Source: Choristoneura fumiferana (lineage: Eukaryota; Arthropoda; Insecta; Lepidoptera; Tortricidae). Taken from it: 64,000 nucleotides of DNA. The notes under the pieces are model-generated. The model was not told the DNA's origin. It worked only from the letters and a program-made list of their open reading frames with translations, and made no database searches. Made by a program: the position numbers and the translations under genes. The stretch is taken from the NCBI RefSeq assembly GCF_025370935.1, contig NC_133498.1:5402178-5466177 (forward strand). The letters run 5' to 3'. Below are positions 23,310 through 36,100 of this stretch, one piece after another (position 1 is the first letter of the stretch; each line of letters opens with the position of its first letter).

Positions 23310-23340
<31 letters not shown>

Positions 23341-23394
23341 ATGGCGAAACTATAAGGGTTCCGTTTTTGCCATTTTGGCTCCGGAACCCTAAAA
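22718..23394 (-). repeat. Repeat family A, inverted, near full length
   Basis: Opens AAAAACCGGCCAAGAGCGTG, with the TCGGACAC palindrome, and closes with (GACA)n and TTTTGGCTCCGGAACCCTAA. Longest copy of the family in the window. Confidence 0.85.
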
Positions 23395-23804
23395 CTATAT
23401 AATATTCACAAGCTTTGTACTTGTCGCTGAAGACGTATAAAAAATAGGTAATCCGGTTGGAATCAAGATAACTGCGCCACGCCACCGCAACTTACATATT
23501 GTTTTAAGTTCACACTGCATTTAAAGAACTATATTTTAATAAGATGTCACCAAAGTACCGTTAGAGCGGGACCTAAGACCAATTATCACGAGACAGCAAA
23601 CAGTCGTGCTGTACCACTTCACACTCCTTTCTGTCAAACGGTCAACAGACAAGATGCCGATCTTACTGTAGTTGGTCACACGGGAATTTACTGCAAGTAT
23701 AATTTTTAGTTTCTTTTAGTAAGAGAAGTGACACGAAACTAAGAATTAATAATAAAGGGAATATAAATATTATCGTGCGTTGCAGTTAATTAATTTATAT
23801 TCAC

Positions 23805-24075
23805 AATATTATCACTATCATCATAAAATCCGTAGGACGTCCACTGTTGGACATAGGCCTCCCCCATAGACCTCCAGTTGCCTGGGTTGGAAGCGGCCGG
23901 CATCCACCGTGAACCCACGACTTTAACCAGGTCATCCGTCCATCTCGTTGGTCTACATTCGAGAACTTGCCCTAAGGGAAATCTGCCCATTGCCACTTCA
24001 ACGAACCAATTTGCTTGGCTATATCTGATTCGAACCCTTTCGAGAAACCTCGAGCATAACTATCTCCATACCCCA
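23805..24075 (-). mobile_element. RTE-type LINE C-terminal fragment
   Basis: The minus strand reads AKQIGSLKWQWADFP, then in another frame RPTRWTDDLVKVVGSRWMP and NPGNWRSMGEAYVQQW, the C-terminal tail of RTE-like proteins. The family A copy at 24083 follows directly. Confidence 0.8.
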
Positions 24076-24082
24076 AAACCGT

Positions 24083-24707
24083 ATTTTTAGGATTCCGTAG
24101 CCAAAATGGCAAAAACGGAACCCTTATAGTTTCGCCATGTCTGTCTGTCTGTCTGTGTGTGGCTTTGCTCAGGACTATCAGTGCTAGAAAGCTGTTATTT
24201 TGCACGAATATATATGTAAACTATGCCGACAAAATGGTACAATAAAAAAATTTTTTAGCGTACCTCCCATAGACGCAAAGTGGGGATGTTTTTTTTTCTC
24301 ATCCAATCTTGTAGTATGGGGTATTGTTGGATAGGTATTTTAAAACTATTAGGGGTTTTAAAACGATTTTTCGATTCAGTGATTTGTTTGCAAAATATTC
24401 AATTTTAAAGTGCAAATTTTCATTAAAATCGAGCCCCTTCTAAAATTTAAACCGGTAGGTGGAAAAATTTGAAAAAGTTCAAGGTGGTAGTAAGTATATC
24501 AAATTTACAAGAAAACCTATAACGGTTATGTTTTTTTGAGAATTATTAGTAGTTTAAGAGTAAATAGCAGCCTAAGGTATTAAATATACCTAAACTTGGA
24601 ATATTCCGTACATACGAAATCCTTATAAAAATATTACTTATTTTTTTTGTAATGGCTACGGAACCCTATTTTGGGCGTGTCCGACAAGCTCTTGGCCGGT
24701 TTTTTTA
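24083..24707 (+). repeat. Repeat family A, near full length
   Basis: Starts TTTTTAGGATTCCGTAGCC and ends GGGCGTGTCCGACAAGCTC, TTGGCCGGTTTTTTT. One base breaks the terminal palindrome. Confidence 0.85.
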
Positions 24708-25468
24708 TTCTTATATAATTTAATGCTTATACAGGGTGAAATCTAGGACGTAAGACAAAACTAGTTTTTCGTGCTCAGTTAGCGCTGGGTAATATACTTT
24801 AATGCATTACTTAACTCTTTTGTTGAAATAAGTCTGAAAAAAATTGTGGTTTCTATACATTATTGAAATAAGAAATCATGAACAATGTATCGAAACCGCA
24901 AATTTCATTGAACTAATTCCTATTTTTAAGACCGACGACTGATATTTCCAAGCTAGTTTTTTTTAATTGTGCTTGGCAACTCTACCCTAAATTGGCTCTC
25001 TTTCAGCAGAAATAATTTTGTGTCTCCTTTCCTCTACAGCAAAAGAACGCAGCTGGCAGCGCATATTCTGTTAATGAAGAGAGCTATCCGTCGACAGTAT
25101 TGCCAGTAAACACTGTCATGGAGTTGCTCTCTTTATGAACGGATGCTTATTCAACGGACAACGAAGGGAAGAAAGAGAAGAAACACATTGGCTACTGGCT
25201 GACTAAAAAAGAAGAATATAAATGACGTCGTGCTTATTTCCTGCCAGTATTAATCTTTGCCAATTTTTGTTTCAAATGTTTTACTAAAGGTTTAGGTACA
25301 GTCAGTGGTGGATGAGTAGCTGTGATGCTCAAAATGATCTACACAAGACTACTGGGCATGCAAAAAAGGGGTGTCTAACTAGATAATTTTAAGCACCACG
25401 ATCGCTAATACTCTTCTGCTGCTGACTATAGCTGTGATATAATTATTTTTGAACATAATCACCACAAT

Positions 25469-25878
25469 AAACCGGGTGTGGCCAGTAATATGAGCAAATA
25501 ATTAAAACATAGATCATACTCGTCAAGCTGAACAACATTAGTTCAGTGACTTTTAGAAATAATTAGTTTTTTAATTTTTATTACACTTTCAAGTTTATTC
25601 GAAGAAGCAATGTAAAGCAAAATGCTTGATGTTTGTAGCGTGACAGGCGACGTCAGTTGTGTTCGGAGATGGCGTACATTGATAGCGATTTTGTAGCATA
25701 TGAAACGATATCTAATTTTGAAAAGTATTCGGCGAAAGTGAACAGTGATCCATTATTTTTAAAAGTCTCCGTGTGGTTTCTGGAATTTTGCTATCAAGTT
25801 GTTGTACAACATCATAAGTATTGACGAGGACGATCTACGTTTTAATTTTTTGCTCGTATTACAGGCCACACCCGGTAT
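25469..25878. repeat. ACCGGGTG MITE, full length (about 410 bp)
   Basis: ACCGGGTGTGGCCAGTAATA at the left and TATTACAGGCCACACCCGGT at the right form terminal inverted repeats. The inner arms include GAACAACATTAGTTCAG and the region TGTTTGTAGCGTGACAGGC. Confidence 0.8.
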
Positions 25879-25947
25879 AGAATAGGTGCAGAAATGACCG
25901 CCATTTTTAATTCTAACCGTACATACTTATAACCACAGACGAGAAAA

Positions 25948-26083
25948 GCAGGGCTACTACGAAACTCGAAACTCCAAGTTCGTTCGTATCGTACCGTCCC
26001 TCTCGCTCTCGTATTAAATAGTGTAAGTGTCAGAGGGACCGCACCACACGAACTTCGAGTTTCGAGTTTCGTAGTAGCCCTGC
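25948..26083. repeat. Fold-back MITE, complete
   Basis: GCAGGGCTACTACGAAACTC and GAGTTTCGTAGTAGCCCTGC bound a near-perfect hairpin of about 136 bp. Confidence 0.85.
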
Positions 26084-26599
26084 ACTGCAGGGATTGTTGA
26101 TTCGCTTAACCACTGTTCGGAATTTAGCCATTTACACATTTGTATTGTACACCATTCACAAAGTTTTGAGCACGAATGACCTGCATTATTCCAAGATGAT
26201 GCAGTTTATTTGGCTTCATATTCGACGAAGGGAAGAACGTGAGGATTTATATAATCAGCATTTTGTCTCCGATATTTTTCATGACTTTACACTTTATTAT
26301 TGTGCTATGTCACAGTATATATTAAAGCTTTAGCTAGCTTCAGCTTATATATATATACAGTAATACAGTGACTATGTGCTCTACTGAGCTGTCCGTATTT
26401 TTGTCTTTATCTTATTGCAGAATCCTCACAAGGAGCCACCTGGCCAGTTTTGAAAATCACGTCTATGAAAATGCCAATCGAAAATTATAGAACATTGTGT
26501 TGAATCTCGGAATATCAATCAATCAATCAGATCAGCCCATATCCACCCACTGCTGAGTAAAGGCTTCTTCATTTTCACGCCATTTTTGAATTATATATA

Positions 26600-26785
26600 C
26601 TAGCTTTTGCTCGCGGGTTCGCCCGCGTGGAATTCGGATATCGCGCGCTTTTCCCTCGGGGACTGTGCACGTTTCCGGTATAAAAAGTAGCCTATGTCAC
26701 TCTCTGGCTCATAAACTATCTCTATGCTAAAAATCACGTCGATCCGTTGCTCCGTTTCGACGTAAAAGAAAAAGACGGACATTTT
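26600..26785 (-). mobile_element. Helitron-like element, 3' part
   Basis: CTAG at 26600-26603 next to a hairpin (CGCGGGTTCGCCCGCG on the plus strand), then the TAAAAAGTAGCCTATGTCA body. The 5' TC end is not seen. Confidence 0.65.
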
Positions 26786-26929
26786 TTTTTGTATGTCTTA
26801 TGTGTTTTTTGAATACATAAAATTGAATTTTACAGCGCATTGGTTTTATTACTGTAATACTGTAATTTTTATTGATAAGTAAATAAATTAGGAAGAGTTT
26901 GAATCCTAAAGAACAACAACAGCTTACTT

Positions 26930-27190
26930 GGGGTATACTAGAAACGTCCTCGGGTGGTGACCGCGAACCAGGGCCTGTACTACGAAGCGCAAAATTCCAA
27001 CTTCGTATCTTGCCGTCCCGCTGACGCTTATGTTATTTAATACGAGAGTGACAGGGACGGTACGATACGAACTTCGATTTTCAAATTTCGTAGTAGCCCC
27101 CCAGAAGACGAAGCAAAATGCCTCCCACCAGGTGGACTGACGACATCGTGAGAGCGGGCCGGTGGATTAAGTGGCGAGTTGGTCGTTCAT
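26930..27190 (+). mobile_element. RTE C-terminal remnant split by a fold-back MITE
   Basis: Short RTE-like coding traces (PPTRWTDDIVRAG near 27125-27165) lie on both sides of the fold-back element at 26969-27102. Confidence 0.55.
26969..27102. repeat. Fold-back MITE, inserted in RTE debris
   Basis: CAGGGCCTGTACTACGAAGC to AAATTTCGTAGTAGCCCCCC. The arms have diverged more than in the copies at 25948 or 31101. Confidence 0.75.
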
Positions 27191-27935
27191 TGGGGCGTTG
27201 AGGGGGAGTTGTTTATCAGTGGATTATTCCAGCTAAGCTAATGATGATTCATCAAACTGCTTAAAATTCGCATGCATTGTATGAAACCTTGTAAGTTTTT
27301 AAGACTTAAACATAAGAAGTTATTTATGTCGTAAGTATGATATGTTTGTTACAAAATCTAGATTATTTGAACACAACTTATTTGTTAAGAGATAGTGTCA
27401 AAGTAGTATCTTTACTGTTGTTTACTGAATTCAAACAATGTAATTAGGCGACTTATCATGAAGGTTTAAGTAATAATATGTGTGTGTTTAGTAAAAGAGT
27501 TACAAGTTTGGGTGTATTTGTCTTAAAACATCTAAGTCTATTTTGTGACATGGTTGAATTTTGGTGGCATTGTACTGAATTTTCTGAAACACGATTAGTA
27601 GAAAATTACAGTTCTAATAACTGATGTGTCAAAGGAAACCTTCCAAAATTTTCCGATCCAATGGTGTCACAAGATAGTAGCGATGCTAACGCCATCCTGT
27701 ATCGAGTAGAAGAACTACATGTTAAACCAAACGAAGATTAGATCATCCAAAGCGGGTGGTGGGGGGAGCCGAAACGATCACCGTGCTCTCTACAAAAGAT
27801 GAACAAAGATTACTATTAATTTTAGCAATTTATACTAAACAATTAGTAATTCATGTTGGACACTAGTGTTTTGGTATATTGAACAGTTATTATATGAAGT
27901 GAAGTACCAAATAAATTTGGTATGTACCGTCAAGT
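27110..27935. other. No gene recognised
   Basis: Apart from RTE debris at the left edge, AT-rich DNA with no supported open frame or repeat. Confidence 0.4.
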
Positions 27936-27939
27936 GCAA

Positions 27940-28012
27940 AAATATGTATACCTACGCGACTTTATGCACTTAACATAAAAGCCGTGTATACATATTTTTG
28001 CAACTTTGGCCA
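27940..28012. repeat. Short hairpin element
   Basis: GCAAAAATATGTATACCTAC and GTGTATACATATTTTTGC form arms around GCACTTAACATAAAAG. Confidence 0.6.
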
Positions 28013-28219
28013 CCACACCATTTTAGTTTGGTAAAATCAACCAAAATTCGTGATTGGATCAAAACCAACCGTCAACTTAAGTTACATTTAGTCGGAATCG
28101 GAATCTGATAAAGTTTACCTGATAACATCCGCCTAGAAACTGACAATAATAAATTAAAAAAGGGTCCTCAAAAATCGTTAGAAACTCTTCCATAAGAGTA
28201 ACATAGTCGTAGCAATACG

Positions 28220-28355
28220 TACAATACAATACAATACAATAACTCTTTATTGCACACCAACACAGTAAGCAGTACAGAAAACACAGGTATATAGAGATTT
28301 TACAAGGTAAGCAATAGGCGGCCTTATCGCTTCAGAGCGATCTCTTCCAGACAAC
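28220..28355 (-). mobile_element. LINE 3' tail, (TTGTA)n family
   Basis: On the plus strand a run of ACAAT units and CTCTTTATTGCACACCA, ending CGCTTCAGAGCGATCTCTTC. Confidence 0.7.
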
Positions 28356-28883
28356 AGCTATAAACATTTATTCAATTTTAAATTAGGTACTTACATTACA
28401 CTTTATATTACTTTATGTTCTTAAGAGAGACTATCCTGCAGACATACTGTGGAAACAGTGGAAGGCTCTGTGAAAGAATGTTTAATAAAATATTTTCATT
28501 CATTCTTTCATTCAAATCCAACCTATGTAAGTAATATTGTTGTATTGGTGTTTTGTTGTTGTTGTTATTGTTTGGCCTACGTTGCCTGCGCATAGCGCCG
28601 CCTCGGAGACTCCGGTTCCAGTCTTTTAAATACCTAACTTTTGTTTAGTTCCGCGTATGACCTAGTCGGAGGCTGTTAATTTTCCAAGTTATATACACTA
28701 TCTATAATTCCTGTCCAAACCTCATCTTACCTAACTGTTCAAACAGTGTGTTATCGCTAGATATCTCGAGATCCCTGAGATAGCTGATAGCGGAGCAAAC
28801 AGCGCTGGTATGCGGCACAGAATCATGCATCATAATTGGAACAAACTTTAATCAACGCACAAAACACCTATGTGATTTCGTGT

Positions 28884-28999
28884 TAAATAAATAAATTTCG
28901 CGGGACACTTAAGACACCAATTGATCTAGTCCTAAACGAAGCAAAGCTTGTACTACGGGTACTAGGCAACGGATAAACAATACCTACCTTATAAATATA
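28884..28999 (-). mobile_element. SINE family 2, 3' part
   Basis: Minus strand: CGTTGCCTAGTACCCGTAG, then CTTTGCTTCGTTTAGGACTA and TGTCCCGCGAAATTTATTTA. Confidence 0.65.
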
Positions 29000-29220
29000 C
29001 TTATAATCCAGTAATATTAGGAGATTCACTTCGGAATGAGAGAAAAGTTTCACAAAATCTCGTGTCCGCGTAGTAAGTTATTCAAGGTCAAATGCCAAAA
29101 AAGTCAGTTTTTCGCGATTATCTCGGATTCTATAGCTCCAGTGATGTTAACAAAATTGTAGAGCATTCAATTTTATACTTGATATACTGATGAATACATA
29201 CTTAAATAATACTTTAATTC

Positions 29221-29425
29221 ATGTGCGGAATTACATTTGAAATTTACTACGAGCTTTGCGGTGAAGGAAAACATCGTGAGGAAACCTGCACAAACCTGCG
29301 AAGCAATTCAATGGTGCGTGTGAAGTTCCCAATCCGCACTGGGCCCGCGTGGGAACTATGGCCCAAGCCTTCTTGTTCTGAGAGGAGGCCTGTGCCCAGC
29401 ATTGGGATGATGATGATGACATACT
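29221..29425 (+). mobile_element. SINE family 1, tRNA head missing
   Basis: From CATGTGCGGAATTACATTTG to GCCCAGCATTGGGATGATG. The tRNA-like head is lost and the 3' half is well kept. Confidence 0.8.
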
Positions 29426-29429
29426 TAAA

Positions 29430-30198
29430 TACATATTAATGTCCAAGACGCGACAACAAACATCTGCATCTGCCTCGACCGGGGATCGACCTTGGGACCT
29501 CAAGGTTCTAACCACCGGCTATCAGGTCGTCAAAAAATCATCATCTTTTTATGGTGATGAAAATGCGCGTTGTGCATCCAGCGCTGTTCGGGGAAACAGA
29601 GGGTATATAGGGCTTTCCCTCCAAGGTGGATATATCCACTTAACCCTCAGAAGCTCCCTCATGAACGAATAAATAATTATTCAGCAGCAGCGAGGACACA
29701 GCAAAGAGCACACGTTAGGAATTCCTATTATTTGAGAGAGCAATTACAGTTCAGAGAGGTAATGCGGCCAGTATCCTAGGGTTGATGGCTGTGGCAGAAA
29801 ATCTCAACGTTCCTACTTTTAGCTTTAGTTTAGTTTAAATCAAGATTTCATTTTAGTTTAAGTATATGGATAATACTTTCTTATAATATTCTTATTGTAT
29901 AGCTATTATGTAAATAAATGACTATAAGATACATGCAGTTCTCTTTTAACAATACTTCTGTTAATTATAAGTACCTATAATATTCTGCGAAACAAATACT
30001 TACTACATTAATGAAGCAGGAAAGTAGATAAGATTAGAATCTCTCTATCATGCATTCTTATAAATACTGGGTTCTTTACCTATTAAAGTATTCTGTTTTA
30101 ATATCTAATTGATACGTAGGCAATTAAGTTCCGATATTGATAGCATAGATAAGCTAAACAAATCAGTACGAAATGGTCTGTGGCTTGCTAAACAAATA
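29430..30198. other. Intergenic, upstream of the thyroglobulin-repeat gene
   Basis: Contains a tRNA-like B-box trace (GGGGATCGACCTTGGGACC, about 29479) and AT-rich sequence. A TATA-like or initiator element cannot be singled out with confidence. Confidence 0.35.
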
Positions 30199-33100
30199 AT
30201 GGCAGTTTGTTTTACTTTTTTTCTTTTGTTTCTAAGTTATGGAATAGTTAGTGGCCAGATTCTGTGCGAAGATGGATTTTGTAGGGTAAGTTCTTTTAAT
30301 TTTGAATGGTGAGACTGACCAGGGATGGATGGATATGGGATGGATATGACCAGGGATCGTAAAATGCGAGCAAAATCCCTAACATTCCAATTAATTTTTC
30401 TCCCATTTTACGATTCTGAGCTTAAATAACCTTAATGACGAAATGTCGTAATAATGGAAAAAAATGGTCATTCATAGAGTCATGAATTATGACTCATAGT
30501 CATAATTTAATAAATCATTTTCACTACTGAAGGCAGAGGAAATAAAAGTGAATTAAAACGTGATTTTTCGAATTTCCCTCGGGATAAGAAAGTAGCCTGG
30601 TGCTTCTTATGCCAAAGCAAAGCTGTGGGCTTAAGGGTCATTGAGAAAATACGTAGTCTTTCGTGGCGGAAATGGCTTCCAGTGACGTTCTGCATAGCCA
30701 ATTCGTTAGAGAACCTGACACGTATTTGACATGTATTTCAATAGAGGGCTCTCTTTCAAATTATACAACGCTGTGTCTCATGAACATCGCGTGACGTGTT
30801 TGTGTGGATTGTCCTTAAGACGACGACCTTGAGCAGCATCACTCTTCTCTTTACTGTTGGTGTTTATCAAGAGCGAATCCAGGGAGGGGGGAGGTAGTAG
30901 GGGTCATGTCTAAGTGAGTTTTGTCTTGTGACAAAAGAGAAGAATTGATTTTGTTATCTGATTGCGTTATTTTACAATAAAAAGTTAGGATATTTTATTT
31001 GGGAAAATATAAATAGAATTGGACCATGTGACCCCCCTCTGGTCATAATCATAAAGCTAGATCCGTCATTTTTTTTAAAACGAATTGTTGCTTAATAGCC
31101 TCTGCAGGGCTACTACGAAACTCGAAAACTCGAAGTTCGTGTGGTGCGGTCCCTCTGACACTTATACTATTTAATAGGACAGCGAGAGGGACGGTACGAT
31201 ATGAACTACGAGTTCCGAGTTTCGTAGTAGCCCTGCAGATGGCTTTTACAGCTTACCGGAGAGAGGGCGAGCTGCCAGACGGGCCGCTCAGTGAATGAAC
31301 CACTTGACAGGCGAAATATCGGTAGATGGCGTTAGTATCGTGACGTCCGTTTGACGTTACGGTCTTGCTTGCAATGAGGGCTACCATTTTCGCGCTCACC
31401 AGCTGGCGCCACTATAGAAAGACAAAGGTCCTGCCTGAAGTAGGTATAGTGGTTAGTTATTACGGGCGTGAAAACAAAGTTTACATTTAAAACATATGTA
31501 ATACCTTAAAACTGTACCATAAAAATATCGAGCATGCCACAGTGCTGCGGAGTCCCGTTTTGTTCGGAAAAAAGGGAGGAAAAAGGTTTCCGAAAGACAA
31601 AACTGTCTCAAAACACAGAGATTCGTTGCCCCGTGACGCATATTTGCCATAACAAATTTCAGGTATTGCAAAATATTCACAAAATAATCCTCTAGCGGTG
31701 AATTCATACGCGATAGCTTTAATTGGTTCATTAAGTTATACGATACTAACGCCATCTAGCGATATTTCGCCTGCCAAGTAGCCCTCATTGATAGATGCCT
31801 TATAAGGTCCTTGGTGTTTATAGCGCGTTAACTTACAGTCATACAGCTTCGACGTAGGCTGCACTGAGCCGGCGCAGCAGTGCCGTATCAACAACGCCAC
31901 GCATGCGGGGACATGGCTGCTCTCACCCACCATCTGTAACTGCTGCGACTACTGCCTGCCTTTCATTGGTGAGTCACTGTCATCAGCCTGTATCTGTGTA
32001 CTGCTGGAGATTCTTTTGCATCTGTGGAGATTGCCGGCAGGATTTTGTTATACCTCGTGAGACTATTTGAAGCCGCCATAAGATGCTATGGTTTGAACTG
32101 AATTAGTCACTGTTATAAAGGATCCGGTCTGTGAATTTAAAGCTACCTTAGGCTGTAGTAACATTTTTTTTAAGTGAGATCCCCTGCGGTTGTTTGTTCA
32201 TGCACACTTGCGGCTTGCTAGGTTTTTTTTTCAAATGCATTACATATCATGAAACATACAATTACAAGCAGGGGGAGGGGTAGGCAGCTGAAGTCTCCTG
32301 TCTTGTCCCCATAACTACCTGATACGCGCCCATGGTTGTTGGTGCTCATGTCCTCTTCCCATTTTACCCGAAGATGATGCTAACAATGTCGCCATATGAT
32401 TCCAGTGGAAGGCGACCACTGCAGTTTGGGAGGTCCTGGTACGGGCACGACAGTTGGCCGGTGCGCGGACGGCCTGACTTGCGTAGCGGAGGATGATGGC
32501 AACTTTTGTAGGCGAAGTGAGTATAATAACTAGTCCAGGCCCATTGGCGTATCTAGGGTTATTTTCCAGGGGGGGGGAGGGAGGGGGGGCTGGCCTGGAT
32601 TTTTGTGTGAAGATATCAGTATTATAGAATTTCGAATTAGTAGCCCAACATCCTGGGGTGGGCACTAGACCATACTGGGGTGGGCACGGCATTACATCCT
32701 TCTTCATTCCTTCTACGTCTCAGATATCCTTCCAATACAGCCACCTATTATTTGTGTTTTAGTTTTAGTTAACAATTTTACCTAACATACTATGTAAGTA
32801 CCTTTTAACTAACACCTAATAGGGATCGCATGGTCTGATTTTTTTAATAGCCTATATGTGTTTCCCACTGCTGGGCAAAGGCCTCCCTTCTTGACCTCCA
32901 CATCTCCCTATCCAGAGCTACATCCGGCCACTCGCACAGTTCTGCGTCCAGGTTCTCTGAAATAAACGGTTTTTATTTTTTAATTATTTTATTTAACACT
33001 GTTTTCCAGTGGACTCCAAATGTCACGCCGCGCAGGACGAATTCGACGCGCGCCACGAACTGGGTCAGATTGGTGCGCTCGAGCAGAGGCCGACTTGTGA

Positions 33101-36100
33101 TGCCAAGGGGCAGTTCATGCAGTTCCACTGCGTGCCAACACAGACGTAAGCTTATCATAGCGCCATCTAGTATCGAGTGGGTTTACTACGCCTGCGATAC
33201 TAGCGCTATCTAGTATCGGGTAGATGAACTGCTACAAGTAAATAACGTGTTTCTTGTTAGAAAAATATAAGTGTCCGTGACAGATGTGAAATCTCGCTGA
33301 AAATAGCGTCTTTTCCTATTAATAATTTCCTCTAGATAGTATAGTTCGCAGTTTTCTATGTAAGTTTGACGTGGTTTATAAAATTTCAAACCATTTTTCG
33401 ACTACTCCCTGGCTTCCTGGTAGATCCGATTGAGCTGAAATTTGGCATACTTATGTAAGTCCGGTGACAATACAATAATTAGGTAGTGAAATTTTGGTGG
33501 GATTTGGTTTTTGAATTTTGGTGTCCAGCCACGATCGTCTCCGCGGGACGGAATGGAACTCTTCAACATTTATGTATTAGATTGGACAACAATGCACGTG
33601 TATTCAGAAAAAAAAAAAGTGAAATTATTAGCAGGACTTTATTCCAGGTGTTTCTGCCAATCGGAAGAGGGCGAGCGCTTGTTTGGTGAAGTACTTCACA
33701 TGGGAGCGGTGACCGAGCGAAACATGCATTGTGGTAAAGTTAGAAAGAACCTGTAGTTAGCCCTACTCGATAGGTTTGAATGAAAAAAAGTTTTGTAGAC
33801 ACAATTTGGCGCCAAAAATCCGCCATTTCGATTTTTTAAGAATTTCATGTGGTCGTCGTTGAGTAGTTACCTACATGCATATGGGTTAAACACATAACCC
33901 TCCTTCTTCGCAGTCGGGTAAAAAGGTTACCTCTTTCTTTCCAAAACCACAATTTCCACTGCCGCTAACAATCCGCTCTCAATTGTCTCTCCTTGTGTAG
34001 TTGGAACTCATGGGCAGTGGTGATCCTTTCCCATAAGATGACCCGATTGCAAATTTTCCTCCCTTAATAAAATAAAAATAAAAACAATATTGGTCCTACA
34101 TATGCATGTTTTATAACTAGCCTGTTACCCGCGACTCCGTCCGCTAATAATTCGTTTATCGCTGTCCCGCGGAGGCTCAAACTAGTACACCTAGTTAGAT
34201 GGGAAGTGAACAAACAAACAGACTTACAAATATAGCATTTATAAGATTAGTGGGTTACTACAATCTTACACTAGTGGGGTCAAGAACATCAATAATAACT
34301 TTAAACTACCAATTCTTGTATATTCTCGGGATCTCGGAAACGGCCAACGATTTCGATGAAATTTGCTAAGTAGGGTTTTCGGAGATGACAAATCGATCTA
34401 GCTTGGTCTTATCTCTGGAAAAACGCTTATTAATGAGTTTTAGCTCGGTCGCCCAGGTACTAATATAAAACGATGATAATTTTCCCCCAGGTTGCTCTCG
34501 TCTTCACGACAAGATCAGACGCTCCATATCACCCGGCGTTCCCCTCCCCGTCGTCGGTTTGCGGTGCACGTCGGACGGCAATTTCAATCCTATGCAGTGT
34601 TTGGATAACGTCTGTTATTGCGTGGACAGAATCACTGGGGTTATACAGGGTGATGAGAAAATTGATCTTAATGAGTACCCGCTCTCGGAGCTGTCTTGCT
34701 GTAAGTATTTTAAATACGTGCTATAAGTACATGTTTATAGAGTGATAACGTATAAATTCTTTAGTTTAAAATAAAAAGAAAAAAAAATGTTTTTAAAATT
34801 TCACGACTGTTAAAATAATATCGAAAAACAGTTAGTTATATCATTTTTACGAAAATCCCTTGACTAAAATATCGAAAGAAAAAAACCAACTAAAATATAA
34901 TTATGAACAAAGAACCTCTCACCCTAAACGCACATACCTTCTCCGTTCCGTCGTGGGTTAAAAATAGAAAATACTTATATAGTGTTTTTTTTTTATATTT
35001 GCTTCACCAAATCGGAGCAGAAGAACATGCTTATTTTCTATTCAACACTAGATGGCGTTAGTGGCGCATTTGCTGCCCAATGTTTAACTTTAGTTTTATT
35101 TTCTTTTGTTTTTATATTGTTCCGTTAACTAAACATGAACTACAAATTCAACCCACTTTTTTACAAGCTTTTATTTAACTTGCAATATTCGTATGTAATG
35201 TAATGTATGTAAATTTCAGATGACGCAGACCTAGACTTGTTTCCATCCAACATTGGGAATCCCCCTTACAACTATACTTCACCCTGCTTGGAGAGCATGA
35301 AAGAGAGGATAGAGTTCCTCGTGGAGAGTGAGCGAGACGGGTGGAATGTGGACTTCTTCAGTGAAATACCGGAGTGTCTGCCTGATGGGACGTATGGGAG
35401 AGTGGTTAGAAGGAGTGGATCGTAAGTATTATGCAGATCTTGCTTCGATACATAAGTTAATTACGTCAGATAGGTATAATACGTTTTGGGGGATTCGATT
35501 TGTAGCATTTGAAGATGGCGGATGTAGACAATATCTAATTTTGCTATTTCTGTTTCTTTGGCTAGTTTAGTATAATTTTGATAGTGTTTTATGCGGCGAT
35601 TAACCTGAACAGTGAACATTGATCCCAAAATTCTATATTGCTCTCGTGTCTAACATTTTTTAATGCGCAAGTGGTCTCCACGTGGTTTCTGGAATTTTAC
35701 TATCAAGTTGCAAAAACTACAATTACCGTACAACGTCCCTCTCAAAGAGAGTTTACCTTGACACTGGCGAAATTGTCCTATTAATTAGGACAGAAAAGCC
35801 ATATTTCTGTGGCTCCAGTGAAAAGGGGTACATGTCGAAAAACCCAAGTTTACAGGAGACGCAAAAAACAGTTACGCCCGAGATGATTCAAACTTACGTT
35901 CATTACACTTGTATATTTACATATACTAATAAATGTGGTATGTTAAAGGACTAAATTAATTGCGCTCTTTCTTATGGGAATGTTATTTTTGCTCTTGATC
36001 TATTAGTTTATAAATTAACTACTTGTATCCAAAATAGAAGTATAAAAATAAGTGTAAAAAGGTTCAAGTGGTTATATATATCGCTATTCACCAAGTTTTC

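Noticed and set aside
25040..25138. Possible terminal exon: CTCTACAG acceptor, 32 codons beginning QKNAAGSAYSVNEE, then TGA
   Set aside because: Phase 0, so it cannot join the only nearby candidate start exon (phase 1 at 9985), and no intermediate exon was found. Could be chance.
26421..26453. Possible short terminal exon after TTATTGCAG: NPHKEPPGQF then TGA
   Set aside because: Only ten codons, no partner exon; good acceptors occur often by chance in this length.
32315..32707. 130-codon minus-strand open frame
   Set aside because: It is the shadow of exon 3 (32406-32516) of the thyroglobulin-repeat gene plus a poly-G tract.
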